From WUQU01 sp038849025 (GTDB lineage Archaea > Thermoproteota > Bathyarchaeia > Bathyarchaeales > Bathycorpusculaceae), in assembly GCA_038849025.1 (NCBI GenBank), contig JAWCNE010000002.1, positions 8,326 to 72,325 on the forward strand: a stretch of DNA of 64,000 nt. Reading direction: 5' to 3'. Positions 18,024 to 26,395 of this stretch are shown here, one piece after another. Position numbers and translations under genes: made by a program. Positions within the stretch are counted from its first letter, which is position 1; each line of letters starts with the position of its first letter. The notes beneath the pieces are model-generated. The model was not told where the DNA came from and ran no database searches. It saw nothing but the letters and a program-made list of their open reading frames with translations.

Positions 18024-19334
18024 TCAGGGTCTTTCCAGTAACATGGCCATTCCTTGACCGCCACCTATGCATAAAGTTACCAGTCCTCTTTTGAGGTTTC
18101 TTCTTTTCATTTCATGCGTTATGGTTACCACAAGCCGCGCTCCTGTGCAGCCGATGGGGTGGCCCAAGGATATGCCGCTTCCATGCGGGTTAGTTTTTTC
18201 CAAGTCAAGTTGAAGTTCCCTCTGGCAAGCTATAAATTGGGCTGCGAAAGCTTCGTTCAATTCTATTACATCTATGTCTTTAATGGTTAACCCAGATTTA
18301 TCCAATACTTTTTTTACCGCAGGCACAGGGCCGAGACCCATATAGGCAGGGTCAACGCCTCCTGAAGCATAATAGCTAATGTAAGCCATAGGTTTAAGGC
18401 CTAATTCTTCGGCTTTTCTTTCGCTCACAAGAACCACCGCAGCCGCAGCGTCATTAATCCCCGAGGCGTTTCCAGCGGTCACCGTTCCATCTTTTTTAAA
18501 TGCTGGTAGTAACTGGGCCATTTTATCTAGGCTTGTGTCCATTGGCCTCTCGTCTGTATCAAACACACGCGGAGGTTCTCCCTTTTTTTGAGGGGGAACT
18601 TGTACAGGAACTATTTCCTCCTTGAATATTCCTTCGGCTATCGCCTTCCTTGCCCGCTGATGGCTTAGAAAGCCTATCTCATCCTGCTCCCTTCTTGAAA
18701 TATTGAGTTTCTGGGCTATGTTTTCAGCAGTCATTCCCATATGGTAACCGTAGAATATTTCCCATAATCCATCATAAACCATAAGGTCAACAAGCTCTCC
18801 TTTGGCGTCGATGCTCATTCGGTATCCCCAACGGGCTTTAGGCAAAGCATAGGGAACTTGGCTCATGTTTTCCATTCCTCCAGCAACCACCACCTCAGCC
18901 TCACCAAGCCGTATTGCTTGCGCACCTAACGCGATGGCCTTTAATCCGGAAGCACACACTTTGTTAACTGTAAACGCCGGAGTCTCTTTAGGGATACCGG
19001 CGTATACTGTTGCTTGGCGTGCGGGGTTTTGCCCTTGCCCGCTTTGAAGCACGTTTCCCATTATCACTTCATCAACCTGTACTTCTTGCAAAGAATCACC
19101 GTAATCATAATGTTTCTTCTCCAACTCTATCATTTCAGCATTCTCAAGGCAATTCGGACAGTATTGCAGTAATTTTTGACTTGAAACTGGCTTTAAACCC
19201 GCTCTTTTTAAAGCTTCTTTAATCACTATACTTCCAAGGTTTACAACAGGAATATCCTTTAAAGATCCTCCAAAATTTCCTATAGCGGTTCTAACCCCGC
19301 TGACAATGGCGACCTTTTCATTTTTGGCTTGCAT
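18024..19334 (-). CDS. acetyl-CoA acetyltransferase (thiolase) with an insertion
   Basis: A 436-residue thiolase that would split acetoacetyl-CoA into two acetyl-CoA. The nucleophile is Cys-127 in NKVCASGLKA; LNEAFAAQF, GHPIGCTGAR and the general-base Cys in CIGGGQGMAM are present. Unlike ordinary thiolases (about 390 residues) it has an extra block of about 36 residues at 51-86, with CPNC at 59-62, just before DEVIMGNVLQ. Start ATG at 19334 follows GGGGATC; a longer reading to 19415 would run into the upstream gene. It lies directly downstream of acetoacetyl-CoA synthetase. Confidence 0.92.
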   Translation of the reverse strand: MQAKNEKVAIVSGVRTAIGNFGGSLKDIPVVNLGSIVIKEALKRAGLKPVSSQKLLQYCPNCLENAEMIELEKKHYDYGDSLQEVQVDEVIMGNVLQSGQGQNPARQATVYAGIPKETPAFTVNKVCASGLKAIALGAQAIRLGEAEVVVAGGMENMSQVPYALPKARWGYRMSIDAKGELVDLMVYDGLWEIFYGYHMGMTAENIAQKLNISRREQDEIGFLSHQRARKAIAEGIFKEEIVPVQVPPQKKGEPPRVFDTDERPMDTSLDKMAQLLPAFKKDGTVTAGNASGINDAAAAVVLVSERKAEELGLKPMAYISYYASGGVDPAYMGLGPVPAVKKVLDKSGLTIKDIDVIELNEAFAAQFIACQRELQLDLEKTNPHGSGISLGHPIGCTGARLVVTITHEMKRRNLKRGLVTLCIGGGQGMAMLLERP

Positions 19335-19377
19335 CTGATCCCCTCTTTTGGATTTAGTCCTTATAATGTTTAATGAA

Positions 19378-21360
19378 CTAAGCATCTTTTTGAAGTTCTG
19401 GAAGGATTTTCTCAAAGTAGTTTAATGATTCCGGGTTTATTAATGAGTCTCTATTGAGAACGGGCTTGCCGTTTATGAGGTTTGAAACTGCAATTTCAAC
19501 TTTTTTCATGGTGAAAGTGTAGGGAATATCTGGAGCTTCCATAATTATTGCAGGAACATGTCTTGGAGAAGCGTTTTCACGTAAAGCTTTTCTTATTTTG
19601 TTCTTCAACTCATCTGTTAGGCTGTAGCCTTTGTTGAGTTTAATGAACAGTATAATGCGTTGATCTCCCTTCCAGTTTTGCCCAACAGCTAAACTGTCAG
19701 CTATTTCAGGAAGCTTTTCCACAATATTATAGATTTCAGCTGTGCCTATACGAACTCCAGAAGGTTTCAAAACAGCGTCAGATCGCCCAAGGAACGTTAT
19801 TCCGCCTGTGTCGCTATGGAATATTACGTAATCGCCGTGCCTCCAAACCCTCTTGTTTGTGTAGAATCTGAAATAGGCGTCAAGATATTTTTCGTTGTTG
19901 GGGTCATTCCAGAAGTAAAGTGGCATCGACGGCGCTGGAGCTTCGCATACAAGTTCGCCTTCTTTGTCCCATATAGGTTCGCCCTTTTCATCGTAAGCCT
20001 TTATCTTCATTCCTAAGCCTGGAGCTTGAAGCTCTCCAGCATATACGGGAAGCGTCGGGCTTCCAATTGCAAAGCATCCGTTTATATCTGTGCCGCCTGA
20101 AATGGAGTTGAAATGCAAATCTTCCTTAATTTCTGTATACACCCATTCAAAGCCTTCAGCAGAAAGCGGCGAACCAGTTTGGGATATTTCCCGCAGAGAT
20201 GATAAGTCATAATTTTTCCCAGGCTGGGCTTTGACACTCTTTAGATAGTAGATGTAGCTTGCACTGCAACCGAATATCGTCACTTTCTCGTCTTGGACAA
20301 CTTTCCACATGGTTCCCCAATCTGGATAATTAGGGTTGCCATCATAAAGAACTATGGTTGCCCCAGCGGCTAAAGAACTCATAAGCCAGTCCCACATCAT
20401 CCAGCTAGGCGATGTTATGTAAAGGATTCTGTCTTCACGTTTTAGGTCTGTATGTATTATAAGCTCTTTAAGATGATTTATCAGTACTCCGCTACAGCTT
20501 TGAACCATACATTTTGGCTTGCCAGTTGTACCCGAAGAGAACATTATATATATCGGATGATCAGAGGGCACTTGTTCAAATTGTATTTCTCTTTTCTCAA
20601 AAGAAGAGAAATCCTCATAATAAACAGAATTTGGTATGGTGCTAATATTCGGCTTTTCTTGAGCGTATGGAAATATGACAACTTTTTTAATTGACGGAAT
20701 CTCTTTCACAATTTTTTCAACGCTGCCTAGTATGTTAAAGGCGCTTCCTTTATACCAATAGCCATCCACCGCGAATAGAACCTTAGGTTCAATTTGTCCA
20801 AGACGATCTATCACAGCCCCAGCGCCAAGCTCCGTACCACATGAAGACCAAATCGCACCGACACTTGCTGCGGCAAGCATAGCAACGCTTGTTTCAATTA
20901 TGTTTGGCATGTATGCACATACTCGATCTCCTGGAGAAACTCCTATTTCTCGAAGAGAATTAGCTAAACCTGCAACAGCTTTGTATAATTCGGTATAAGT
21001 AATTTTTGTGGATCTTCCTATTTCATTTTTGAATATAAACGCGATGTGGTCGTCTCTGTATCTTAGGAGGTTTTCGGCGAAGTTTAACCTAGCGCCTATA
21101 AACCATCTTGCACCGGGAAACTTGCTTAAATCATCAACTACTTGGGTATAAATGCGTGAAGCTTTAATTCCCACAAACTTCCAAACAGCATCCCAAAAAC
21201 TTGGCAGATTTTCGATGGACCACTTATACAACTGAGAATAAGAATCTCTTGCATAAGGATCTATGTTAAGTCCATGTTTTTCGGTAACGAACTCTATGAA
21301 CCGTGTTATATTTGCCTTTTTGAAATGTTCTTCTGAAGGTTGCCAAAGTAGTTTTCCCAT
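19378..21360 (-). CDS. acetoacetyl-CoA synthetase
   Basis: A 660-residue ANL-family acyl-CoA synthetase. The N-terminal region GKLLWQPSEEHFKKANITRF is typical of acetoacetyl-CoA synthetases rather than acetyl-CoA synthetases. The ATP loop is MFSSGTTGKPKCM and the later motif is YVIFHSDTGGITFLGRSD. It activates acetoacetate with ATP and CoA. Start ATG at 21360 follows AGAGGAAGG. Next to the thiolase it forms a two-step path from acetoacetate to acetyl-CoA; the upstream BKACE enzyme is a plausible source of the acetoacetate. Confidence 0.9.
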   Translation of the reverse strand: MGKLLWQPSEEHFKKANITRFIEFVTEKHGLNIDPYARDSYSQLYKWSIENLPSFWDAVWKFVGIKASRIYTQVVDDLSKFPGARWFIGARLNFAENLLRYRDDHIAFIFKNEIGRSTKITYTELYKAVAGLANSLREIGVSPGDRVCAYMPNIIETSVAMLAAASVGAIWSSCGTELGAGAVIDRLGQIEPKVLFAVDGYWYKGSAFNILGSVEKIVKEIPSIKKVVIFPYAQEKPNISTIPNSVYYEDFSSFEKREIQFEQVPSDHPIYIMFSSGTTGKPKCMVQSCSGVLINHLKELIIHTDLKREDRILYITSPSWMMWDWLMSSLAAGATIVLYDGNPNYPDWGTMWKVVQDEKVTIFGCSASYIYYLKSVKAQPGKNYDLSSLREISQTGSPLSAEGFEWVYTEIKEDLHFNSISGGTDINGCFAIGSPTLPVYAGELQAPGLGMKIKAYDEKGEPIWDKEGELVCEAPAPSMPLYFWNDPNNEKYLDAYFRFYTNKRVWRHGDYVIFHSDTGGITFLGRSDAVLKPSGVRIGTAEIYNIVEKLPEIADSLAVGQNWKGDQRIILFIKLNKGYSLTDELKNKIRKALRENASPRHVPAIIMEAPDIPYTFTMKKVEIAVSNLINGKPVLNRDSLINPESLNYFEKILPELQKDA

Positions 21361-21446
21361 AATCCTTCCTCTGGACATCCTTTAAATTAAATCAGTAACT
21401 AATATGATTTCATAAAAATTTGGGGATTTAAACGGTTATTTGATGA

Positions 21447-22292
21447 TTAAGTCCACGTTGTGACCCCGCCATCCACAAATAGCACTTGCCCTGTCACAAA
21501 GTTAGAGGCGTCGGATGAAAAGTAAACTATTGCGCCTATGAGGTCGTCTGGGTATGCCCATCTCCCCATTCTTATGCGAGATAACATTGCCTTTGAAAGT
21601 TCTGGGTCTCTCATTATGTGAGCAGTAAGGGGGGTCGCCACCACCGTTGGAGCTACGCAATTAACTTGAATATTGAATGGAGCCCATTCACATGCCAACT
21701 GTTTGGTAAGCATGATTACTGCGCCTTTGCTTGTGCAATAAGCCACATAGTTTCTCGGCAAGCCGAAGGCTCCTCTGACGGATGAAATGTTAATTATTTT
21801 TCCCCTTCTCTGATTTATCATGACTTTGCCAACTTCTTGGCATGTTAGGAAAACCCCTGTAACGTTGATGTCCATTATTTTCTTCCAGTCTTCGAAAGGG
21901 TAGTCCTCAGCCGGCTTAGGAATATTCATCCCGGCATAAGTCACTAGAATATCTATTCTACCGAAATTGTCAACAACTTGTTTGACCATATTCTTGACAG
22001 CCTCTGGGTTAGTCACGTCACAGCTCACTGCCATAGCCTTCCTTCCAAGCTGCTCAATCTCCTTTTTAACTTTCTCAAGTTTCTCTATATCCCTCGCCAC
22101 AACCACTACATTGGCGCCAAAATCTGCAAGTCCTAACGCTGTGGGTCTGCCTAACCCACCGCTTCCGCCAGTAACGACAGCAACCTTACCACTTAAGTCG
22201 AAGAGTTTTCGATAACCCATCGAGCCGCTTTTTATTCGTTCCTCTAAAACACGCTCGTATTCTTCGGAGGAAGAAAAAGTTACACTCATCAA
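21447..22292 (-). CDS. SDR-family oxidoreductase, candidate phloroglucinol reductase
   Basis: A 281-residue short-chain dehydrogenase. The NAD(P) loop is TGGSGGLGRP (41-50), and the catalytic set Asn-143, Ser-170/171, Tyr-185 and Lys-189 (AYCTSKG) is complete. The usual NNAG motif reads TYAG. About 30 residues precede the Rossmann fold. By family it could be annotated as gluconate 5-dehydrogenase or 3-oxoacyl-ACP reductase. In this cluster the reduction that is needed is phloroglucinol to dihydrophloroglucinol, done by an SDR in known anaerobes, so I propose that role as inference. Its ATG abuts the stop of the cupin gene. Confidence 0.87.
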   Translation of the reverse strand: MMSVTFSSSEEYERVLEERIKSGSMGYRKLFDLSGKVAVVTGGSGGLGRPTALGLADFGANVVVVARDIEKLEKVKKEIEQLGRKAMAVSCDVTNPEAVKNMVKQVVDNFGRIDILVTYAGMNIPKPAEDYPFEDWKKIMDINVTGVFLTCQEVGKVMINQRRGKIINISSVRGAFGLPRNYVAYCTSKGAVIMLTKQLACEWAPFNIQVNCVAPTVVATPLTAHIMRDPELSKAMLSRIRMGRWAYPDDLIGAIVYFSSDASNFVTGQVLFVDGGVTTWT

Positions 22293-22643
22293 TTAACCCA
22301 CCGTCTTAGGATAACTGCAAATAACCAGCATGGTTGCAGGCATTTTTGTCTTATTAATCAAGTAGCGTTTCTCGCCTGGAGCAATGTAAATAGAATCAAA
22401 AGGCTCCAAAACTATCTCCTTGCCATCTTCTGTTACAACCGTCATCTGCCCAGATATCATAAAGTATACTTTTTCGAAATTGCTTGAAGACATTTCAGCG
22501 CCCCCGCCTGGAAGGAAATGGGAGAGGCCTACCCAGAAGTTTTCTACACCAGTAGTTTCCTTGTGCTGAAGCCGCAAAGTGGTCACATTGAAGTGTCCCG
22601 GAGCATCATATGGTTTAGTTTCTTCCAATTTTACTTTTTTCAT
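22293..22643 (-). CDS. cupin-domain protein without the usual metal ligands
   Basis: A 116-residue single cupin barrel. Motif 1 reads GGGAEMSSSNFEKVYFMISG: the two His ligands of HxH are replaced by Ser/Asn while the Glu stays. Motif 2, PGEKRYLINKT, lacks the third His. It is therefore probably not a metal enzyme and may bind a ligand or assist a partner. It is tightly coupled to the SDR gene (stop and start abut) and lies 48 bases downstream of the BKACE gene, so it belongs to the catabolic operon. Confidence 0.8.
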   Translation of the reverse strand: MKKVKLEETKPYDAPGHFNVTTLRLQHKETTGVENFWVGLSHFLPGGGAEMSSSNFEKVYFMISGQMTVVTEDGKEIVLEPFDSIYIAPGEKRYLINKTKMPATMLVICSYPKTVG

Positions 22644-22691
22644 GCCACCACCTTTTGCGAATTTATCACTATTCTGCTTAAAACTTTTGCC

Positions 22692-23654
22692 TTAATATTT
22701 TTTAGGCTCTTTTGACAAGCCAAGCATCTCTCTTGCTTGAACAGGTGTAGCTATCGGACGGTCTAGCTCTTTAGCTATCCTAACAACCCTTTCAACAAGC
22801 TGTGCATTACTTTTGGCAAGTTCGCCTTTTCTATAGAAAATATTATCTTCAAGACCTATTCTCACATGAAGCCCCATGGCAATCGCAATCGTTGAAAGCA
22901 ACAGCTGATGCGGCCCAATACCTATGACGCTAACAACAGAGTTCGGCGGAACATGATACAGCATCGACATTAGGTTTTGCGGTGTCGGCAACACCGCACT
23001 TGGGGGACCCATAACGAATTGAATAAGGAGGGGAGGACGGATCAAATTTTTTTCCAACAAGTTGTAAACCAGCTGAAATTGCCCTTGATGATAAACTTCC
23101 AGTTCAGGTTTGATGTTCTTTTCTAACATTTTTTGAGCGAAAAGTTCAGTTTCCTTCCAAGAGAAAGTAGGCGGCCAAACGCTATCCATTAGAACATCAT
23201 CAGGTCTTCCAGAAAGCGGAGGCTCCCTTTTCTTAAGGAAAGCTCTCCAAGCTAACGGCCCCATATTTAGGCTGGCTATTTCAGGGTCTGCTTCAAGAGA
23301 CTTGATTCTTTCCTCTGTTGTTAATCCAAGCCCTCCTCCAGTAGTATTGTTAATTATAATGTCTGGACATAGCTCTCTGATTTTTTTGTTTACACGACGG
23401 TAATCCTCCGGGTTAACAGACGGGCTTGCATAACCCTTTTCCGGATCCCTTGCATGTATGTGAACTATACACGCGCCGGCTTTATAGGCTTCATAGGCTT
23501 GTTGAGCTTGTTCGTCAGGGGTTTCTGGCAGGTTAGGATTAACCTCTTTCCCATGAATGCCGCCAGTCAAAGCAACGGATATGATTAATGGAGGGAATTC
23601 GCCTGCTCGAACCAATCTTAAATACTCGCGGGGATCATTATAGTTCCAAGCCAT
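22692..23654 (-). CDS. BKACE-family beta-keto acid cleavage enzyme, candidate triacetate acetoacetate-lyase
   Basis: A 320-residue member of the BKACE family (DUF849, Kce). Known members condense a beta-keto acid with acetyl-CoA and split it into acetoacetate and a new acyl-CoA. The Zn ligands His-65 and His-67 lie in CIVHIHARDP, and ALTGG near residue 28 is the conserved start of the barrel. An N-terminal extension of about 20 residues precedes it. The bacterial phloroglucinol pathway uses a BKACE enzyme on triacetate (3,5-dioxohexanoate). The neighbouring acetoacetyl-CoA synthetase and thiolase fit that product. Substrate is inferred. Confidence 0.9.
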   Translation of the reverse strand: MAWNYNDPREYLRLVRAGEFPPLIISVALTGGIHGKEVNPNLPETPDEQAQQAYEAYKAGACIVHIHARDPEKGYASPSVNPEDYRRVNKKIRELCPDIIINNTTGGGLGLTTEERIKSLEADPEIASLNMGPLAWRAFLKKREPPLSGRPDDVLMDSVWPPTFSWKETELFAQKMLEKNIKPELEVYHQGQFQLVYNLLEKNLIRPPLLIQFVMGPPSAVLPTPQNLMSMLYHVPPNSVVSVIGIGPHQLLLSTIAIAMGLHVRIGLEDNIFYRKGELAKSNAQLVERVVRIAKELDRPIATPVQAREMLGLSKEPKKY

Positions 23655-23852
23655 ATTATTTCCCTTCCGGTAGAGGTGACTATTTTTACCCTAGATAAAG
23701 TTTTTCTTTTAAACAAATTAAACGTTGGATTTCAATTCTATTTCGCATTTTGCGCAATTATTTTGAAAATTTTATGAGGCGAGGTACACGCAGCACCCAC
23801 ACTATCATAGGTTAAGGAGCAAGTCTCAAGTTAAACAAGGTTATACCATCAA

Positions 23853-24812
23853 CTACTGGGCTCTTGGCTTCAGTAGCCCTCTGCTTTTTAATTGCTCTAT
23901 AAGCCACTGGTCTCTGCGTTTCACTAATGCTTCTATGGATTTGCCCGCGTAGTCGTAAAAGCCTTTTCCCGTCTTAATTCCCAATTCGCCGGATTCCACT
24001 TTACTTTGTAGAAGGCTTGGAGGTTTAAACTTCTCTCCAAGGGTTTTGTAGAGATAGGTATAAGCATAGAGGAAAGTATCCATACCGCCGAAATCCACTA
24101 TTTCCAAAGGACCCAGTATTGGAAGTCGGAGACCAAGAGTCATTTTGACAGCTGTGTCTATATCCTCGGCTGTTGCTAAGCCTTCCTCCAACATTGAAAT
24201 AGCTTCTATAACCAATGCAGCTTGAAGCCTTACGCCTAGAAAACCTGGCGAGTCTTTACATACCACTGGCACTTTGCCGAGCTTTATCGTTAGATCTCTG
24301 GTTATATTAATAGTTTCAGCTGATGTGTGTTCCCCTTTAACTATTTCCACCAACGGCATAAGCTGCGGAGGGTTCCACCAATGCATCCCAACAACTTTAT
24401 CTTGCCTATTCGTTACAGAGGCTAGCTCAGTTATGCTAAAAGACGAAGTGTTTGAGGCAATAATTGTATGAGTCGGGCAGATTTCATCAAGTTCCTTCAA
24501 AATGTTTTTTTTCAAATCCATTTTCTCCACAACAGCTTCAATCACGAAGTCTGCATCCCTCGCAGCCTCTGAAATACTTTCTTTAAAATCTATGTTTGAA
24601 AGAGCGCCATCTAAATCATTTTTCGCGATTATTCCCTTTTCCATAAAAGTTTCCAAGCTAGACTTTATTTGGTCATATGTCTCCTTGAAAAGTTCTTTAC
24701 GTCTCCGAGTGATAGTTGTTTTATATCCTGCTAAAGCACATGTTTGAGCTATGCCATGCCCCATAATCCCCGCGCCTATTACCGCAATTTTCCGAATAAT
24801 TAAATTCTTCAT
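23853..24812 (-). CDS. 3-hydroxyacyl-CoA dehydrogenase-like, candidate 3-hydroxy-5-oxohexanoate dehydrogenase
   Basis: A 319-residue NAD-dependent dehydrogenase of the 3-hydroxybutyryl-CoA dehydrogenase family. It has the Rossmann loop GAGIMGHGIAQ, the Ser/Asn motif SNTSSFSITELA and the catalytic His-Asn motif GMHWWNPPQLMPLVE. The paralogue at 53202 has the usual HFFNP in the same place, so the HWWNP here marks a subgroup. In bacterial phloroglucinol clusters a dehydrogenase oxidises 3-hydroxy-5-oxohexanoate, and this gene is well placed for it. ATG at 24812 is chosen over TTG at 24818. A 198-bp gap downstream may hold a promoter for the BKACE gene. Confidence 0.88.
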   Translation of the reverse strand: MKNLIIRKIAVIGAGIMGHGIAQTCALAGYKTTITRRRKELFKETYDQIKSSLETFMEKGIIAKNDLDGALSNIDFKESISEAARDADFVIEAVVEKMDLKKNILKELDEICPTHTIIASNTSSFSITELASVTNRQDKVVGMHWWNPPQLMPLVEIVKGEHTSAETINITRDLTIKLGKVPVVCKDSPGFLGVRLQAALVIEAISMLEEGLATAEDIDTAVKMTLGLRLPILGPLEIVDFGGMDTFLYAYTYLYKTLGEKFKPPSLLQSKVESGELGIKTGKGFYDYAGKSIEALVKRRDQWLIEQLKSRGLLKPRAQ

Positions 24813-24975
24813 ACCCAAGCTTTTTCACCTTTATCTAAATCAATTTTTGTCTAATCTGATCTTTTATAAGAGTTTCCACACAAACCATAATAATATCGAA
24901 AACAGCAATACCCAATGTATTATTATAACGAATATGGAACAAAGCCAGCTTGTATAGTTCAAGGAATTAACACCC

Positions 24976-25454
24976 TTGACCAATCAGTTAACAGCATTCA
25001 GAATTTTGGAGAAACATCATTATGATCCGCTGGCAACTCCAAGGGAATCGCCATATCTTCAACTTGAAGATGAATACCCTTTAGTCCTAACCACTTGGGC
25101 GCGACTTTTAGAGTACACCCCCACATGCAAGGGCGCAATACCTGAGTTACGCGCAAGGGTTCAGAATCTTTCGCCGAAATTCACCCAAGCACAGCTTCAA
25201 AGTATGGCGTCTTTAACGGAGAGGTAGTTATAATTGAGACAATAAATGTACGAATTAAAATTAAAATCAAGTGAACTGAAGATATTCTCTCAGACGTGGT
25301 GTCTATTCCGCACGGATGGGCACAAGCTAATGTTAACCTACTAACCGATATAGGATTGCGAGATTCTATATCAGGATATCCAGAGCTTAAAACATTAGGT
25401 TATCCGGAACTTAAAGCTGTACACTGCCAAATAAAAAATATTACCGATGCTTGA
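24976..25454 (+). pseudogene. remnant of a DMSO-reductase-family molybdopterin oxidoreductase (C-terminus)
   Basis: The + strand keeps only the C-terminal cofactor-binding part of a molybdopterin oxidoreductase. Frame 1 reads LEKHHYDPLATPRE and EYPLVLTTWARLLEYT, then stops at 25225-25227. A second frame continues with NGEVVIIETINVRIKIKIK, an in-frame TGA, then TEDILSDVVSIPHGWAQAN and NLLTDIGL, ending at 25454. So there is at least one frameshift, one nonsense codon and loss of the whole N-terminal catalytic region. A short imperfect tandem repeat (GYPELKTL / GYPELKAV) is at the end. It points toward the intact transhydroxylase operon but is a different subgroup. Confidence 0.85.
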
Positions 25455-25548
25455 ACCAAACAGTGGCATGCTTAAAAATTCAACATATTAGCTGAGACTT
25501 TGAATAGTTAACCGTGTGGACGATTAACAAAAAATAAAGGGGAATATT

Positions 25549-26394
25549 TTAGATTTTTTCAAGGAAAACGTAGTCGAGGTATATGCTTTTTTCCAGTTTA
25601 ACATCTACGCTTTTCGCTTGATAGTTGGGGTATTCAAAGTTCAGCGAATATTCGCCGGGGTTTAGCCCGTCGAATTCAAAGTTTCCGAACACGTTAGTAA
25701 GTGCAGTTTTAATTTCACCTGTTTCTTTATTGTGAAGGGTTACTTTCACTTTTTCGGCGCATTCATCCGTATCTTTGAACGCTACACTTCCTGCTATGAA
25801 ATGTTTAGTGTATCTGTGCAGCCCAATGTAATATACTCTTGGTTTTGTGTTAAGTTCTGGTTTGAAGTGTTCAGCTCTTCCGGTTGCGACCAGTTTAAAG
25901 ACTTCACTCTGAGGATTGTCTAGGTCTCCGAATATTAGGGCGCCTGTGGGGCAAGCTTGCACACATCTGGGTTCTTTCCACCCTTTGTCGAGCAGGTGGG
26001 CGCATAACGTGCATTTCTGTGGAATTCTTTTTTCTTCATTCCAGAAAATAACACTATAAGGACATGAGTCAACCAGGTTTTTTTGATTAACTGCCTTTTG
26101 CGGATCAATTATCACTATTCCGTCAGGTCTTTTATAGATGGCATTATCTTTAGCTGCTTTGATGCATGGAGCATCGTCACAGTGCATACAGGGCAACGGC
26201 ATATAGGCTACACGCACATATGGATATTTACCCCTTTCTTTTGTCAAAATTTGCATCCAGAAATGTCCATGCCTTGGCTGAGACACAGAATAGGGAAGGT
26301 AATCATTGCCCCAATATTCGTCCTTGCAAGCCAAGAAGCAGTTATAGCATCCATTGCATTTTGTTATGTCTACAACTAAAGCCCATTTAACCAT
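25549..26394 (-). CDS. transhydroxylase small subunit (Fe-S), pyrogallol-phloroglucinol type
   Basis: A 281-residue electron-transfer subunit. It has ferredoxin-type cysteine blocks CNGCYNCFLACKDE, PCMHCDDAPCIKAA, CPYSVIF, KCTLCAHLLDKGWKEPRC and QACPTGALIF, enough for about three [4Fe-4S] clusters. The last 80 residues form a transthyretin/Cna-B-like beta domain (VKVTLHNKETGE, NVFGNFEFDGLNPGEYSL). Fe-S repeats plus a C-terminal beta barrel is the plan of the beta subunit of Pelobacter transhydroxylase, of nearly equal length. Start ATG at 26394 is one base after the stop of the large subunit and uses GGAGGGG inside it; the two are translationally coupled. Confidence 0.9.
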   Translation of the reverse strand: MVKWALVVDITKCNGCYNCFLACKDEYWGNDYLPYSVSQPRHGHFWMQILTKERGKYPYVRVAYMPLPCMHCDDAPCIKAAKDNAIYKRPDGIVIIDPQKAVNQKNLVDSCPYSVIFWNEEKRIPQKCTLCAHLLDKGWKEPRCVQACPTGALIFGDLDNPQSEVFKLVATGRAEHFKPELNTKPRVYYIGLHRYTKHFIAGSVAFKDTDECAEKVKVTLHNKETGEIKTALTNVFGNFEFDGLNPGEYSLNFEYPNYQAKSVDVKLEKSIYLDYVFLEKI

Positions 26395-26395
26395 T

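Noticed and set aside
25240..25454. A second small intact gene downstream of the 83-codon frame
   Set aside because: Joined across one frameshift and a TGA, the two frames make one continuous molybdopterin-oxidoreductase C-terminus, so this is a pseudogene and not two genes.
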